Below, piece by piece: positions 30,329 to 39,160 of a stretch of DNA of 64,000 nucleotides (its first letter is position 1; the number at the start of each line of letters is the position of its first letter). Under the pieces are notes generated by a model. That model was not told where the DNA came from. It saw only the letters and a program-made list of their open reading frames with translations, and searched no databases. This DNA comes from Streptomyces asoensis. Lineage in GTDB: Bacteria > Actinomycetota > Actinomycetes > Streptomycetales > Streptomycetaceae. Both the position numbers and the translations under genes were made by a program. Where the stretch lies: NCBI RefSeq assembly GCF_013085465.1, contig NZ_CP049838.1, forward strand, positions 4,526,001 to 4,590,000. The letters run 5' to 3'.

Positions 30329-31990
30329 GTGAAGCACAGGGCAGTCAAGCGCAGGTCGGTCGTCTTGGGGCTCGGCGCCACCGCGGGTGTCGCGGCAGTG
30401 GGCGGCATCGCCCTGAGCGCGCAGGCGTCCAGCGGCACCTCGACGTCCTCGTCCTCGGACGCCGGTTCCCTGGCCTTCGACCCGGACGGCTACACGAAGC
30501 TCACGACGACCGTCACGGACACCGCCGGCGACGAGCACTCCGTGACGTACCACTTCTGGAAGGCGATCACCTACGTCGCCAAGCCGGTGGACGCCACCTA
30601 CCAGTCGCTGAACGTGAGCGTGCCGGTCGAGATCGACGGCACCGCGGTCGACGCGAGCAACGCGCCGATCCTGTTCGCGAACTCCGTCGGCGGCTATATG
30701 CCGTCCTCCGTGGCAGACGCCACCGGCGTCGGCGCCGGCGGCATGGGCGGCGGAATGGGCGGCGGGGCGGGCGGCGGCGCGCCCAGCGGAGCACCCTCGG
30801 CCAGTGCCTCGGCCTCCGCTTCGGCCCCCGGCGCCAACGGCAACACCAACGCCACCGGCGGGGCCCTGTCCTCCAACCAGTTGCTGGCCCTGGCCGCCGG
30901 CTACGTCGTCGTCGAGCCCGGCGCCCGCGGCCGTACGCTCAAGAACTCCGCCGGCGAGTACTACGGCGTGGCTCCCGCCGCGATCGTCGACCTCAAGGCC
31001 GCCGTGCGGTACGTGCGGGCCAACAAGGGCGTCATCCCCGGCGACACCGACCGGATCGTGTCCGCCGGCACCAGCGCGGGCGGTGCGCTCTCCTCGCTGC
31101 TCGGCGCGTCCGGCGACAGCCCGCTCTACGACAAGTACCTCGAGGAGCTCGGCGCGGCCGACGCCTCCGACGCGATCTTCGCGACCGGCGCCTGGTGCCC
31201 GATCACCGACCTGGAGCACGCCGACGGCTCCTACGAGTGGAACTGGGGCACCAACGCCCTCAGTACGGGCACGCAGGTCGACCAGACGGTGTCGAAGGCC
31301 CTTCGGTCGCAGTTCGCCGAGTACCAGGCCGGACTGAAGCTCAGGGGACTCGGCGGCTTCGGCGCGCTCAACGCCCGCAACTACGACGAGTACCTGGTCG
31401 AGCAGTACCTGGAGCCGTCGGCCACCACCTACCTCGCGGCCCTCTCCGACACCGCCCGCGAGACGTACCTCGCCGCCAACACCTTCATCACCTGGAAGAA
31501 CGGCAAGGCCACCTTCACCTGGGCGGACTTCCTCACCCACGTCGGCGCCCGCAAGAAGAACACCCCGGCCTTCGACGCCTTCGACCTGTCGGCGGGCGAG
31601 AACAACGAGTTCGGCAAGGGCACGGTCCTCTCCCGTCACTTCACGGCGTACAGCCTGAAGAACGACACCACCGGGCTCACCGCCAAGCGCCTCGACAGCG
31701 ACATCCCCGAGATGCTGCGGCTGATGAACCCGATGTACTTCCTGGCCGACAAGCCCAACGCGGGCCGCAGCAAGCACTGGTGGATCCGTCTCGGCACCAA
31801 GGACTCCGACACCTCGCTGACGGTCTCCGCCAACATCGCCGCCGCCGCGAACGGTCTCGGCGACGACGTCAACCACCTCTACTACTGGGACCAGGGCCAC
31901 GGCGCCAACACCGACCCGGGCGACTTCATCGCGTGGATCGCCAAGGTGACGGGCCACAAGGCCAAGGCCGGCGCCAAGGTCAAGAAGTAG
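30329..31990 (+). CDS. Secreted alpha/beta-hydrolase (esterase/feruloyl-esterase-like)
   Basis: 553 residues from GTG 30329 (GGAGAGG upstream). The signal sequence has twin arginines (KRRSVVLGL) and a hydrophobic core ending near AQASS, so Tat export is possible. The nucleophile elbow GTSAGG lies near residue 253, following a DLKAAVRYVRANKGVIPGDTDRI-type segment typical of BD-FAE/tannase-like esterases; a His in WDQGHGANTDPGDF near 530 is the likely catalytic His. An internal Gly/Met/Ser-rich loop (about 133-165, GGMGGGMGGGAGGG) interrupts the hydrolase domain. Substrate unknown. A strong terminator follows. Confidence 0.88.
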   Translation: MKHRAVKRRSVVLGLGATAGVAAVGGIALSAQASSGTSTSSSSDAGSLAFDPDGYTKLTTTVTDTAGDEHSVTYHFWKAITYVAKPVDATYQSLNVSVPVEIDGTAVDASNAPILFANSVGGYMPSSVADATGVGAGGMGGGMGGGAGGGAPSGAPSASASASASAPGANGNTNATGGALSSNQLLALAAGYVVVEPGARGRTLKNSAGEYYGVAPAAIVDLKAAVRYVRANKGVIPGDTDRIVSAGTSAGGALSSLLGASGDSPLYDKYLEELGAADASDAIFATGAWCPITDLEHADGSYEWNWGTNALSTGTQVDQTVSKALRSQFAEYQAGLKLRGLGGFGALNARNYDEYLVEQYLEPSATTYLAALSDTARETYLAANTFITWKNGKATFTWADFLTHVGARKKNTPAFDAFDLSAGENNEFGKGTVLSRHFTAYSLKNDTTGLTAKRLDSDIPEMLRLMNPMYFLADKPNAGRSKHWWIRLGTKDSDTSLTVSANIAAAANGLGDDVNHLYYWDQGHGANTDPGDFIAWIAKVTGHKAKAGAKVKK

Positions 31991-32078
31991 TAGTTCCGCA
32001 CGCCTCCCGGTCCCTCCGGAAGGCATCCTGGACGCGGCGGCGTCAGTTTCCCGTCATAGTCACCGACGCCGTCCGCAC

Positions 32079-32122
32079 GCGACGCCTGGCCCGAGCGCAC
32101 CTGGGCCAGGCGTCGCACCTTT
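32079..32122 (+). terminator. Rho-independent terminator after the secreted esterase
   Basis: Perfect 14-bp arms GCGACGCCTGGCCC at 32079-32092 and complement at 32103-32116, loop 10 bases, followed by ACCTTTTCCC. The remaining 300-bp gap 31991-32290 holds only this and the promoter of the next gene. Confidence 0.85.
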
Positions 32123-32290
32123 TCCCCACCGACTCCCTCAGCGATTCCCCCACCTATTCGCCCTGTCGCACACAACCAAGTGGTCTACGTCACCGGTCCT
32201 ACCCGCACTTCCCCCACGCGTGATCGATCCGCAACCAATTCCGGTCTTGACCGAGACCCATCAACCGCGCGCGTGATTACGCTCGCGCTC

Positions 32291-33481
32291 ATGGAAGACT
32301 CCGCACCGCGCCCGACCTCCCAGGCGATCACCACCGCGAACCCGGCCGACCGCCCCGTGTACGTCATCGGCGGCGGTCCCGGCGGCCTCGCCACCGCGTA
32401 CGCACTGCGTGCCCAGGGCATACGGGCCGTCGTCGTGGAGAAGGCCGACGGGGTCGGCGCCTCCTGGCGGCGCCATTACGACCGGCTGCATCTGCACACC
32501 ACCCGGCGTCTTTCGGCCCTGCCCGGGCTCGCGATGCCGCGCCGGTTCGGGCGGTGGGTGGCACGCGACGACATGGTGCGCTACCTGGAGAAGTACGCCG
32601 AGGTCCACGAGCTGGAGATCGTCACCGGCGTCGAGGTGTCCCGCGTCGAGCGCACCCCGGACGGCACCGGCTGGCTGCTGCACGCCACCGGCGGACGCGA
32701 GCTCGTCGGCTCGGCGGTGGTCGTCGCCACCGGCTACAACCACACCCCGCACCTGCCGGACTGGCCCGGCCGCGAGGCGTTCACGGGTGAGCTGGCGCAT
32801 GCCGCCGCCTACCGCAGCGGCAAGGAGTACGCCGACCGGGACGTCCTCGTCGTCGGCGTCGGCAACACCGGCGCCGAGATCGCCGTCGACCTGGTGGAGA
32901 GCGGTGCGGCCCGGGTGCGGCTGTCCGTGCGCACCGCCCCGCACATCGTGCGCCGCTCGACGGCCGGCTGGGCCGCGCAGTACACGGCCGTGCTCGTACG
33001 GCGGCTGCCGGTCCGCCTCGTGGACCGGCTCGCGCGGCCGATGGCGAGGCTCAGCGTGCCGGACCTGTCGGCGCACGGTCTGCCCCGCCCCGACAGCGGC
33101 CTCTACTCCCGCGTCAAGGAGGGCGCCATCCCGGTGCAGGACGTCGGCCTGATCGACGCCGTGCGCAAGGGCCGGGTGGAGGTCGTGGCCGCCGTGGCGG
33201 GCTTCGAGGAGGGCGGCGAGATCGTGCTCGCCGACGGTGCCCGGATCGCCCCGGACGCCGTCGTCGCCGCCACCGGGTACGTCCGTGCCCTGGAGGGCCT
33301 GGTCGGCCACCTCGGCGTGCTCGACGACCGCGGCAGACCCGTCGGCCACGGCGCCCGCGCCCCGAAGGACACCCCCGGCCTGTACTTCACCGGCTTCACC
33401 ACCCCCATCAGCGGCACGCTCCGCGAGCTGGCGACCGACGCGGAGAAGATCGCCAAGGCCGTGCGCCGCCACCTCCGGTAG
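32291..33481 (+). CDS. Flavin-containing monooxygenase-like NAD(P)/FAD oxidoreductase
   Basis: 396 residues. Two Rossmann motifs: FAD-binding VIGGGPGGLATAYAL near 22-36 and NADPH-binding VVGVGNTGAEIAVDL near 187-201, with VVVATGYNHTPHLPDWPG near 143-160. This layout matches YUCCA/FMO-type flavoproteins that oxygenate amines, sulphides or aldehydes, or simple putative NAD(P)/FAD oxidoreductases. The ATG at 32291 has no Shine-Dalgarno within 12 bases, so it may be leaderless; an upstream start would add a low-complexity tail. Substrate unknown. Confidence 0.88.
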   Translation: MEDSAPRPTSQAITTANPADRPVYVIGGGPGGLATAYALRAQGIRAVVVEKADGVGASWRRHYDRLHLHTTRRLSALPGLAMPRRFGRWVARDDMVRYLEKYAEVHELEIVTGVEVSRVERTPDGTGWLLHATGGRELVGSAVVVATGYNHTPHLPDWPGREAFTGELAHAAAYRSGKEYADRDVLVVGVGNTGAEIAVDLVESGAARVRLSVRTAPHIVRRSTAGWAAQYTAVLVRRLPVRLVDRLARPMARLSVPDLSAHGLPRPDSGLYSRVKEGAIPVQDVGLIDAVRKGRVEVVAAVAGFEEGGEIVLADGARIAPDAVVAATGYVRALEGLVGHLGVLDDRGRPVGHGARAPKDTPGLYFTGFTTPISGTLRELATDAEKIAKAVRRHLR

Positions 33482-33520
33482 TCCGCCCCACCACCTCCGC
33501 CAGCCCGCCCCGCCACCTCC

Positions 33521-33565
33521 GGCAGGCACCGGCAGGCACCGGCAGGTCGCCCCGGCAGGCACCGG
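33521..33565. repeat. Short 10-bp tandem repeat
   Basis: Two perfect and two imperfect copies of GGCAGGCACC in the intergenic stretch between the FMO-like and amine oxidase genes. Confidence 0.6.
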
Positions 33566-33735
33566 CCGCGACCGCCGGCTCCCGCGGTCAACTCCCCTCA
33601 TCTCGCTGCCCGTTACACCTGTGTCAGATATGACGAGAGCGTTGTCCCGTGCCCTCCCGCGGAGCCAGAATGTGAGCCCTGTTCATGTTTCTGGTTCCAC
33701 CCCCGCTCGCTCTCGAAGCTCGACGGAGGACGCAC

Positions 33736-35241
33736 GTGGCAAGTGAAAGACAGCACTCCCCAGGCATGTCCCGCCGTTCCCTGCTCGGCCGCACCGCCGC
33801 CGTGGCCGCCGGCGCCACCGCCCTGACCGCGACCGCCGCCGGTACGGCCGCCGCGGCCACCACCCGGGACGTGGACGTCGCGATCGTCGGCGGCGGACTC
33901 GCCGGCCTCACCGCGGCCCGCGACCTCGTGGCCGCCGGCCGGACGGTCGCCGTCCTGGAGGCCCGCGACCGCGTGGGCGGCCGGGTCGTCAACCTGCCCC
34001 TGGCCAACGGGGGAGTCACCGAGGGCGGCGGCGAGTTCATCGGCCCCACCCAGGACCGCATCAAGGCGCTCGCCGACTCCCTGGGCGTGGCCACCTTCGC
34101 CACCTACAACACCGGCAAGAACCTCCTCTACAAGGACGGCAAGAAGACCCCGTACGCCACCGACGGCCTGCTCGGCTCGGTCCCGCCGGTCGATGTCGCC
34201 GGCCTCGCCAACGCCGCGATCGTGCAGGCCTCGCTGGACGACATGGCCAAGCAGGTGCCGGTCGACGCGCCCTGGACCGCCGCCAAGGCCGCCGAGTGGG
34301 ACAAGCAGACCTTCGAGAGCTGGCTGAACGCCAACGCGGTGGTCCCGTCGGCGAAGTTCCTCCTCGACGTGGCCTGCACCTCGATCTTCTCGGCCGAGCC
34401 CCGTGAACTCTCGCTCCTCTTCGTCCTCTTCTACATCGCGGCCGCCGGCAACGCCTCGACCCCCGGCACCCTGGAACGCCTCACCGAGACCGCGAACGGC
34501 GCCCAGGAACTGCGCTTCGTCGGCGGCTCCCAGCTGGTGCCGATCAGACTCGCCGCCACCCTCGGCGACCGGGTGGTGCAGAACGCCCCGGTGCGCACGA
34601 TCGCCCGGTCCGGCGCCAAGTACGTCGTCACCGCCGACGGCATCACCGTCACCGCCAAGCGGGTCGTCGTCGCCGTACCCCCGCCGCTCGCCGCCCGTAT
34701 CCAGTACGACCCGCTCCTGCCCGCCGCCCGCGACCAGCTCACCCAGCGCCTGCCGATGGCCTCGGTCGGCAAGGCGATCGCGATCTACGACACCCCCTTC
34801 TGGCGGGCCGACGGCCTCAACGGCCAGGTCGTCAGCGACACCGGAGTGATCAGCTCCACCTTCGACAACTCCCCGCCCGACGCCTCGTACGGCGCGCTGA
34901 TGGGCTTCATCGAGGCCGACGAGGCCCGGAAGCTGGACGCGGCGAGCGAGGCGGAGGTCAGGGCGGCCGTGCTGAAGGACTACGTGACGTACTTCGGCGA
35001 GAAGGCCGCCTCCCCTTCCTCCTTCGTCCTCCAGCGCTGGAACAACGAGGCCTACACCCGCGGCGGCCCCGTCTCGATCGCCGCACCGGGGGTCCTGACG
35101 CAGTACGGCCCGGCCCTGCGCGCGCCGGTCGGCGGGATCCACTGGGCCGGGACGGAGACCTCCCTGTACTGGATGGGCTTCATGGACGGAGCCGTGCGGT
35201 CGGGCGAGCGGGTGGCGAAGGAGGTGCTGGCGGCGCTGTAG
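33736..35241 (+). CDS. Secreted flavin amine oxidase (Tat signal)
   Basis: 501 residues from GTG 33736, which has CGGAGGA 5 bases upstream. A twin-arginine signal (SRRSLLGRTAAVAAGAT) leads to an AxA site near residue 43. The FAD motif VAIVGGGLAGLTAARDL is at about 50-66, followed by GGR-VV and GGGEFIGPTQDRI typical of monoamine/tyramine oxidases, and the C-terminal FAD-binding block GGIHWAGTETSLYWMGFMDGAVRSGERVA (in pieces). It oxidatively deaminates amines outside the cytoplasm, releasing aldehyde and H2O2. Not preceded by the regulon operator; its 3' end abuts the promoter of the next operon. Confidence 0.9.
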   Translation: MASERQHSPGMSRRSLLGRTAAVAAGATALTATAAGTAAAATTRDVDVAIVGGGLAGLTAARDLVAAGRTVAVLEARDRVGGRVVNLPLANGGVTEGGGEFIGPTQDRIKALADSLGVATFATYNTGKNLLYKDGKKTPYATDGLLGSVPPVDVAGLANAAIVQASLDDMAKQVPVDAPWTAAKAAEWDKQTFESWLNANAVVPSAKFLLDVACTSIFSAEPRELSLLFVLFYIAAAGNASTPGTLERLTETANGAQELRFVGGSQLVPIRLAATLGDRVVQNAPVRTIARSGAKYVVTADGITVTAKRVVVAVPPPLAARIQYDPLLPAARDQLTQRLPMASVGKAIAIYDTPFWRADGLNGQVVSDTGVISSTFDNSPPDASYGALMGFIEADEARKLDAASEAEVRAAVLKDYVTYFGEKAASPSSFVLQRWNNEAYTRGGPVSIAAPGVLTQYGPALRAPVGGIHWAGTETSLYWMGFMDGAVRSGERVAKEVLAAL

Positions 35242-35293
35242 TCGCCGCCCGCGTCCGCGCCCCGCCCGCTCCTTTCTGTGTGCACGACCATTC

Positions 35294-35308
35294 CTGACAC
35301 TCCGTCAG
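35294..35308. promoter_or_regulatory. CTGAC-N5-GTCAG operator, site 8
   Basis: CTGACACTCCGTCAG upstream of the NDP-forming acyl-CoA synthetase operon; 24 bp from site 9. Confidence 0.75.
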
Positions 35309-35317
35309 GTATGTAAC

Positions 35318-35332
35318 CTGACAGAGCGTCAG
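35318..35332. promoter_or_regulatory. CTGAC-N5-GTCAG operator, site 9
   Basis: CTGACAGAGCGTCAG, 46 bp upstream of the synthetase start. A further half-site-like TTGACG follows at 35338 and may be the -35 element. Confidence 0.75.
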
Positions 35333-35378
35333 TTACTTGACGGTCACTCATGGCAGTCACACAGGAGCGGGCGGACCG

Positions 35379-37604
35379 ATGCTTGGATCAACCCACGGCA
35401 CCCTCACCACCGACTCCCGCCGGGCCCGGGTCATCGCGTGCGGCGAGCACCCCGGGCCCGCCGTCCACGGCCGGCCGGCCGAGGCGGACGACCTCGACGT
35501 CAGCGGCCGTCCGCTGTACGCGGACGTCCCCGACCTGGACCGGTTCTTCCGGCCGGAGTCGGTCGCGGTCATCGGCGCCTCGGACGCCGAAGGACGCCCG
35601 AACACCGGTGTCACCCGACAACTGGTGGGCTGGGCCGAGCGGGTGGGGGCGCGGCTGCATCCCGTGCACCCCACCCGCGGGAGCGTGTTCGGCCTGCCCT
35701 GCTCGCCGTCCGTGGCCGACCTGCCCGAACAGGTCGACCTGGCCGTCCTGCTGGTCGCCGACCCGCTGCCCGTCATCGAGCAACTCGCCGAGACCAAGGT
35801 GAAGTTCGCCGTCGTCTTCGCCTCCGGCTTCGCGGAGACGGGCGAGGAGGGCGCGGCCGCGCAGGCCCGCCTCGCGGCGGCGGTGGCCCGCTCGGGCATC
35901 CGCCTGCTCGGCCCCAACACCAACCTCAACGCCTTCGAGCGGTTCCGCGACGATCTCCCCGGCCCGTCGATCGCGCTGATCACCCAGTCCGGCCACCAGG
36001 GCCGCCCGGTCTTCGCGCTCCAGGAACTCGGCATCCGCCTCTCCCACTGGGCGCCGACGGGCAACGAGGCCGACCTGGAGACCGCCGACTTCCTGTCCTA
36101 CTTCGCCGAGCGCCCCGAGGTCGGCGCGATCGCCTGTTATGTGGAGGGACTGAAGGACGGCCGGTCCTTCCTCCTCGCCGCCGACCGGGCCGCCCGGCGC
36201 GGGGTACCGGTCGTCGCGGTCAAGGTGGGCCGCACCGAGGCCGGCGCCCGCACCGCCGCCTCCCACACCGGCAAGCTGACCGGCGCGGACGAGGTCGTCG
36301 ACGCGGCGATGCGCCAGTACGGCGTGATCCGGGTGGACGGTCTCGACGAACTCCAGGACACCGCCACCCTGTTGGCCCGCGCGCGGCCGCCGCAGGCCGA
36401 CGGGGTCGTCGTCTACTCGATCTCGGGCGGCACGGGCGCCCACGCGGCCGACCTGGCGACGGCGGCGGGCCTCACCCTGCCGACCCTGTCGGCGGACAGA
36501 CAGGCCGAGCTGCACCAGTGGATCCCCGCGTATCTGAACGTGGCCAACCCGGTCGACAACGGCGGCCACCCGGTGGGCGACGAGCGCGGCCGGAAGATCA
36601 TCGACGCGATCCTCGACGACCCGGCCGTCGGCGTCCTGATCTGCCCGATCACGGGCCCGTTCCCCCCGTTGAGCGACCGCCTGGTCCAGGACCTGGTGGA
36701 CGCGGCGGAACGGACGGACAAGCTGGTGTGCGTGGTCTGGGGCTCGCCGGTGGGCACCGAACCGGCCTACCGCGAAGTCCTGTTGGGTTCCTCCCGGGTG
36801 GCGACCTTCCGCACCCTCGCCAACTGCATCTCGGCCGTCCGCGCCCACCTCGAGCACCACCGTTTCGTGAGCGACTACCACTCCCCCTTCGACGAGGCCC
36901 CGCGCACCCAGTCCCCGTCCCTCCGCAAGGCACAGCTGCTGATGCGGCCGGGGCAGCAGCTGAGCGAGCACGCGGCGAAGCAGCTGCTGCGGGCGTACGG
37001 CATCCGGGTCCCGCGCGAGCAGCTGGTGACCAGCGCCGCGGCTTCGGTGCGGGCGGCCGGACTGGTCGGCTACCCGGTGGTGATGAAGGCGTCCGGCGCG
37101 CAGATCGCCCACAAGACCGAGCTGGGCCTGGTGAAGGTCGGTCTGACCTCGGCCAGCCAGGTCCGGGACGCCTACCGCGAGCTGACCGACATCGCGCGCT
37201 ACGAGGGGGTCTCACTGGACGGCGTCCTGGTGTGCCAGATGGTCGAGCGGGGTGTGGAGATGGTGGTCGGCGTGACCCACGACGACCTGTTCGGCCCGAC
37301 GGTGACGGTGGGCCTCGGCGGGGTCCTGGTGGAGGTCCTGCACGACGCCGCCGTGCGCGTGCCGCCGTTCGGCGAGGACCAGGCCCGCGACATGCTGGCC
37401 GAACTGCGCGGGAGAGCGCTGCTGGACGGCGTACGGGGCCGCCCGCCGGCCGATCTGGACGCGCTCGTCGAGGTGATCCTGCGCGTACAGCGGATGGCCC
37501 TGGAGCTGGGCGACGACCTCGCCGAGCTCGACATCAACCCCCTGGTGGTCCTGCCGTGGGGGCAGGGCGCGGTGGCGTTGGACGCACTGGCGGTGTGCCG
37601 GTGA
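35379..37604 (+). CDS. NDP-forming acyl-CoA synthetase, fused alpha-beta type
   Basis: 741 residues. Order: CoA-binding Rossmann domain with SVAVIGASD near 58-66, succinyl-CoA-ligase-like domain with LLGPNTN and the ALITQSGHQG block, the conserved SHTGKLTGADEVVDAA segment near 304-320 (phospho-His region), then from about 530 an ATP-grasp domain (QLLRAYGIRVP, VVMKASGAQIAHKTELG, ending ELDINPLVVLP). Such enzymes interconvert acyl-CoA and acid with ADP or GDP, conserving or spending energy. ATG 35379 follows AGGAG. First gene of an operon with the crotonase at 37615, under two operators. Could salvage an acyl-CoA end product of the pathway. Confidence 0.9.
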   Translation: MLGSTHGTLTTDSRRARVIACGEHPGPAVHGRPAEADDLDVSGRPLYADVPDLDRFFRPESVAVIGASDAEGRPNTGVTRQLVGWAERVGARLHPVHPTRGSVFGLPCSPSVADLPEQVDLAVLLVADPLPVIEQLAETKVKFAVVFASGFAETGEEGAAAQARLAAAVARSGIRLLGPNTNLNAFERFRDDLPGPSIALITQSGHQGRPVFALQELGIRLSHWAPTGNEADLETADFLSYFAERPEVGAIACYVEGLKDGRSFLLAADRAARRGVPVVAVKVGRTEAGARTAASHTGKLTGADEVVDAAMRQYGVIRVDGLDELQDTATLLARARPPQADGVVVYSISGGTGAHAADLATAAGLTLPTLSADRQAELHQWIPAYLNVANPVDNGGHPVGDERGRKIIDAILDDPAVGVLICPITGPFPPLSDRLVQDLVDAAERTDKLVCVVWGSPVGTEPAYREVLLGSSRVATFRTLANCISAVRAHLEHHRFVSDYHSPFDEAPRTQSPSLRKAQLLMRPGQQLSEHAAKQLLRAYGIRVPREQLVTSAAASVRAAGLVGYPVVMKASGAQIAHKTELGLVKVGLTSASQVRDAYRELTDIARYEGVSLDGVLVCQMVERGVEMVVGVTHDDLFGPTVTVGLGGVLVEVLHDAAVRVPPFGEDQARDMLAELRGRALLDGVRGRPPADLDALVEVILRVQRMALELGDDLAELDINPLVVLPWGQGAVALDALAVCR

Positions 37605-37614
37605 GGACCACCTC

Positions 37615-38436
37615 ATGGACGAGAGCCGAGAGCGGAGCGTGACCGTGCCCGAGCCGTCGATACGCCACCGGACCGACCGCCAGGTCACCCACATCGCCCT
37701 CGACCGCCCCGAGACCCTGAACGCCCTCACCCCCGGCATGCGGGACCACCTGATCGCCCTCCTCGCGCAGGCCTCGGCCGACCCGGACGTCCGGGCGGTG
37801 GTCCTCACCGGCACCGGCCGCGGCTTCTGCGCGGGAGCGGACCTGCGGGGTGGCTCCACGGGCGGTGAGCGGGTGGCCGGCGATGTGAGCCGGACCCTGC
37901 GACTCGGCGCCCAGCGCCTGGTCGGTGCCGTGCTCGACTGCGAGAAGCCGGTGATCGCCGCGGTGAACGGCACGGCGGCCGGCCTGGGCGCGCACCTCGC
38001 GTTCGCCTGCGACCTGGTGCTGGCCGCGGAATCGGCGAGGTTCATCGAGGTGTTCGTCCGCCGGGGCCTGGTCCCGGACGGCGGCGGCGCCTACCTCCTC
38101 CCCCGTCTGATCGGCCCCCTGCGGGCCAAGGAGCTGATGTTCTTCGGCGACGCGCTCACCGCGCCGGACGCCGAACGCCTCGGCCTGGTCAACCGCGTGG
38201 TCCCGGACGGCGAGCTGGACAAGACGGCCCGTGAGTGGGCGGCCCGCCTGGCCGCCGGCCCCACCCGCGCCCTGTCGCTCACCAAGCAGCTCGTCAACGC
38301 CTCCCTGGACGGCGACCGGGCCACCGCCTTCGCCGCCGAGGCCGCCGCGCAGGAGATCAACATGACGACGGCGGACGCGCAGGAGGGCGTGACGAGCTTC
38401 GTGGAGCGACGCGAGCCGAGGTTCCGGGGCCGGTGA
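37615..38436 (+). CDS. Crotonase-family enoyl-CoA hydratase/isomerase (PaaG-like)
   Basis: 273 residues. Oxyanion segments GRGFCAGADLRGG near 64-76 and NGTAAGLGAHLAFACDLVLAAE (seen in parts) near 118-138. The segment FIEVFVRRGLVPDGGGAYLLPRLIG lacks the hydratase Glu but has the Asp of VPDGGG found in PaaG-type ring-epoxide/oxepin isomerases and delta-isomerases. An isomerase role in the breakdown of a ring or unsaturated CoA ester is therefore more likely than simple hydration. ATG 37615 lies 10 bp after the synthetase stop; the in-frame GTG at 37639 with GAGCGGAGC is an alternative start. Confidence 0.87.
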   Translation: MDESRERSVTVPEPSIRHRTDRQVTHIALDRPETLNALTPGMRDHLIALLAQASADPDVRAVVLTGTGRGFCAGADLRGGSTGGERVAGDVSRTLRLGAQRLVGAVLDCEKPVIAAVNGTAAGLGAHLAFACDLVLAAESARFIEVFVRRGLVPDGGGAYLLPRLIGPLRAKELMFFGDALTAPDAERLGLVNRVVPDGELDKTAREWAARLAAGPTRALSLTKQLVNASLDGDRATAFAAEAAAQEINMTTADAQEGVTSFVERREPRFRGR

Positions 38437-38466
38437 CGGGGTCCCGGCTGCCGCGGCCCTTCCTAT

Positions 38467-38481
38467 CTGACATGCCGTCAG
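38467..38481. promoter_or_regulatory. CTGAC-N5-GTCAG operator, site 10
   Basis: CTGACATGCCGTCAG, perfect arms, ending 5 bp before the ATG of the flavin reductase, which again suggests a leaderless transcript. Confidence 0.75.
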
Positions 38482-38486
38482 TTTCA

Positions 38487-39098
38487 ATGGAGCACATGAT
38501 GGGACATGTGGGAATGGCGGCCGCGGCCGTCCGTTACCTCAGGGCGGACCACCCGGTCGAGGTGCTGCCACGCCCGGAGCTGCGCTGTGTCCGCGAGGAC
38601 GAACGCGCACCGGTGGACCAGGGCGAGTTCCGGCGGGTGCTGGGGAGCTTCGCGTCGGGCGTGACGGTCGTGACGGCACCGGCGGTCGAGGGCGAGGACG
38701 GGTGCGCGGGCCCCGCCGGCTTCGCCTGCCAGTCCTTCTCCTCCCTCTCCCTCGATCCGCCCCTGGTCGCCTTCATGGTCGGCCGCACGTCCACGACCTG
38801 GCCGCGTATCGCCCGCGCGGGCGTCTTCTGCGTCAACGTGCTGAGCGCCGACCAGGCCGGGCTGTGCCGCGCCTTCGCGGCGAGCGGCACCGACAAGTTC
38901 GCCGGTGTGGCCCATGACGCGGCCCCGGTGTCGGGGGCGCCCCGCCTCACCGGCACCCTCGCCTGGATCGACTGCGCGATCCACGCCGTCCACACGGGCG
39001 GCGACCACCTCGTCGTCGTGGGCCGGGTGAACGCCCTGGGGGCGGGCGAGGGTGCGGACGAACCACCCCTGCTGTTCCACCGGGGCCGCTTCCTCTGA
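38487..39098 (+). CDS. Flavin reductase (HpaC/HsaB-like), FMN-binding split barrel
   Basis: 203 residues. The core FRRVLGSFASGVTVVTAPA near 50-68, CQSFSSLSLDPPLVAFMVGRTSTTWP (seen in parts) near 85-110, VFCVNVLSADQ and the C-terminal HLVVVGRVNAL identify the flavin reductase family that supplies reduced FMN/FAD to a monooxygenase. HsaB plays this role in steroid-ring breakdown. No matching oxygenase is adjacent; an acyl-CoA-dehydrogenase-like monooxygenase elsewhere in the regulon could be the partner. A 40-residue N-terminal extension before the barrel is unusual; a start at 38496 is an alternative. Confidence 0.87.
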   Translation: MEHMMGHVGMAAAAVRYLRADHPVEVLPRPELRCVREDERAPVDQGEFRRVLGSFASGVTVVTAPAVEGEDGCAGPAGFACQSFSSLSLDPPLVAFMVGRTSTTWPRIARAGVFCVNVLSADQAGLCRAFAASGTDKFAGVAHDAAPVSGAPRLTGTLAWIDCAIHAVHTGGDHLVVVGRVNALGAGEGADEPPLLFHRGRFL

Positions 39099-39120
39099 GC
39101 GTCGGCCGCTACGCCCCGCT

Positions 39121-39160
39121 CAGCGCGCGTGGTCGACGATCAGCGCACGTAGTCGACGAT
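39121..39160. repeat. 20-bp tandem duplication at the 3' end of the multicopper oxidase gene
   Basis: CAGCGCGCGTGGTCGACGAT and CAGCGCACGTAGTCGACGAT lie head to tail. The second copy encodes the last residues (VDYVR and stop) of the oxidase; the first is just beyond the stop and would encode a near copy (VDHAR). Confidence 0.8.
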
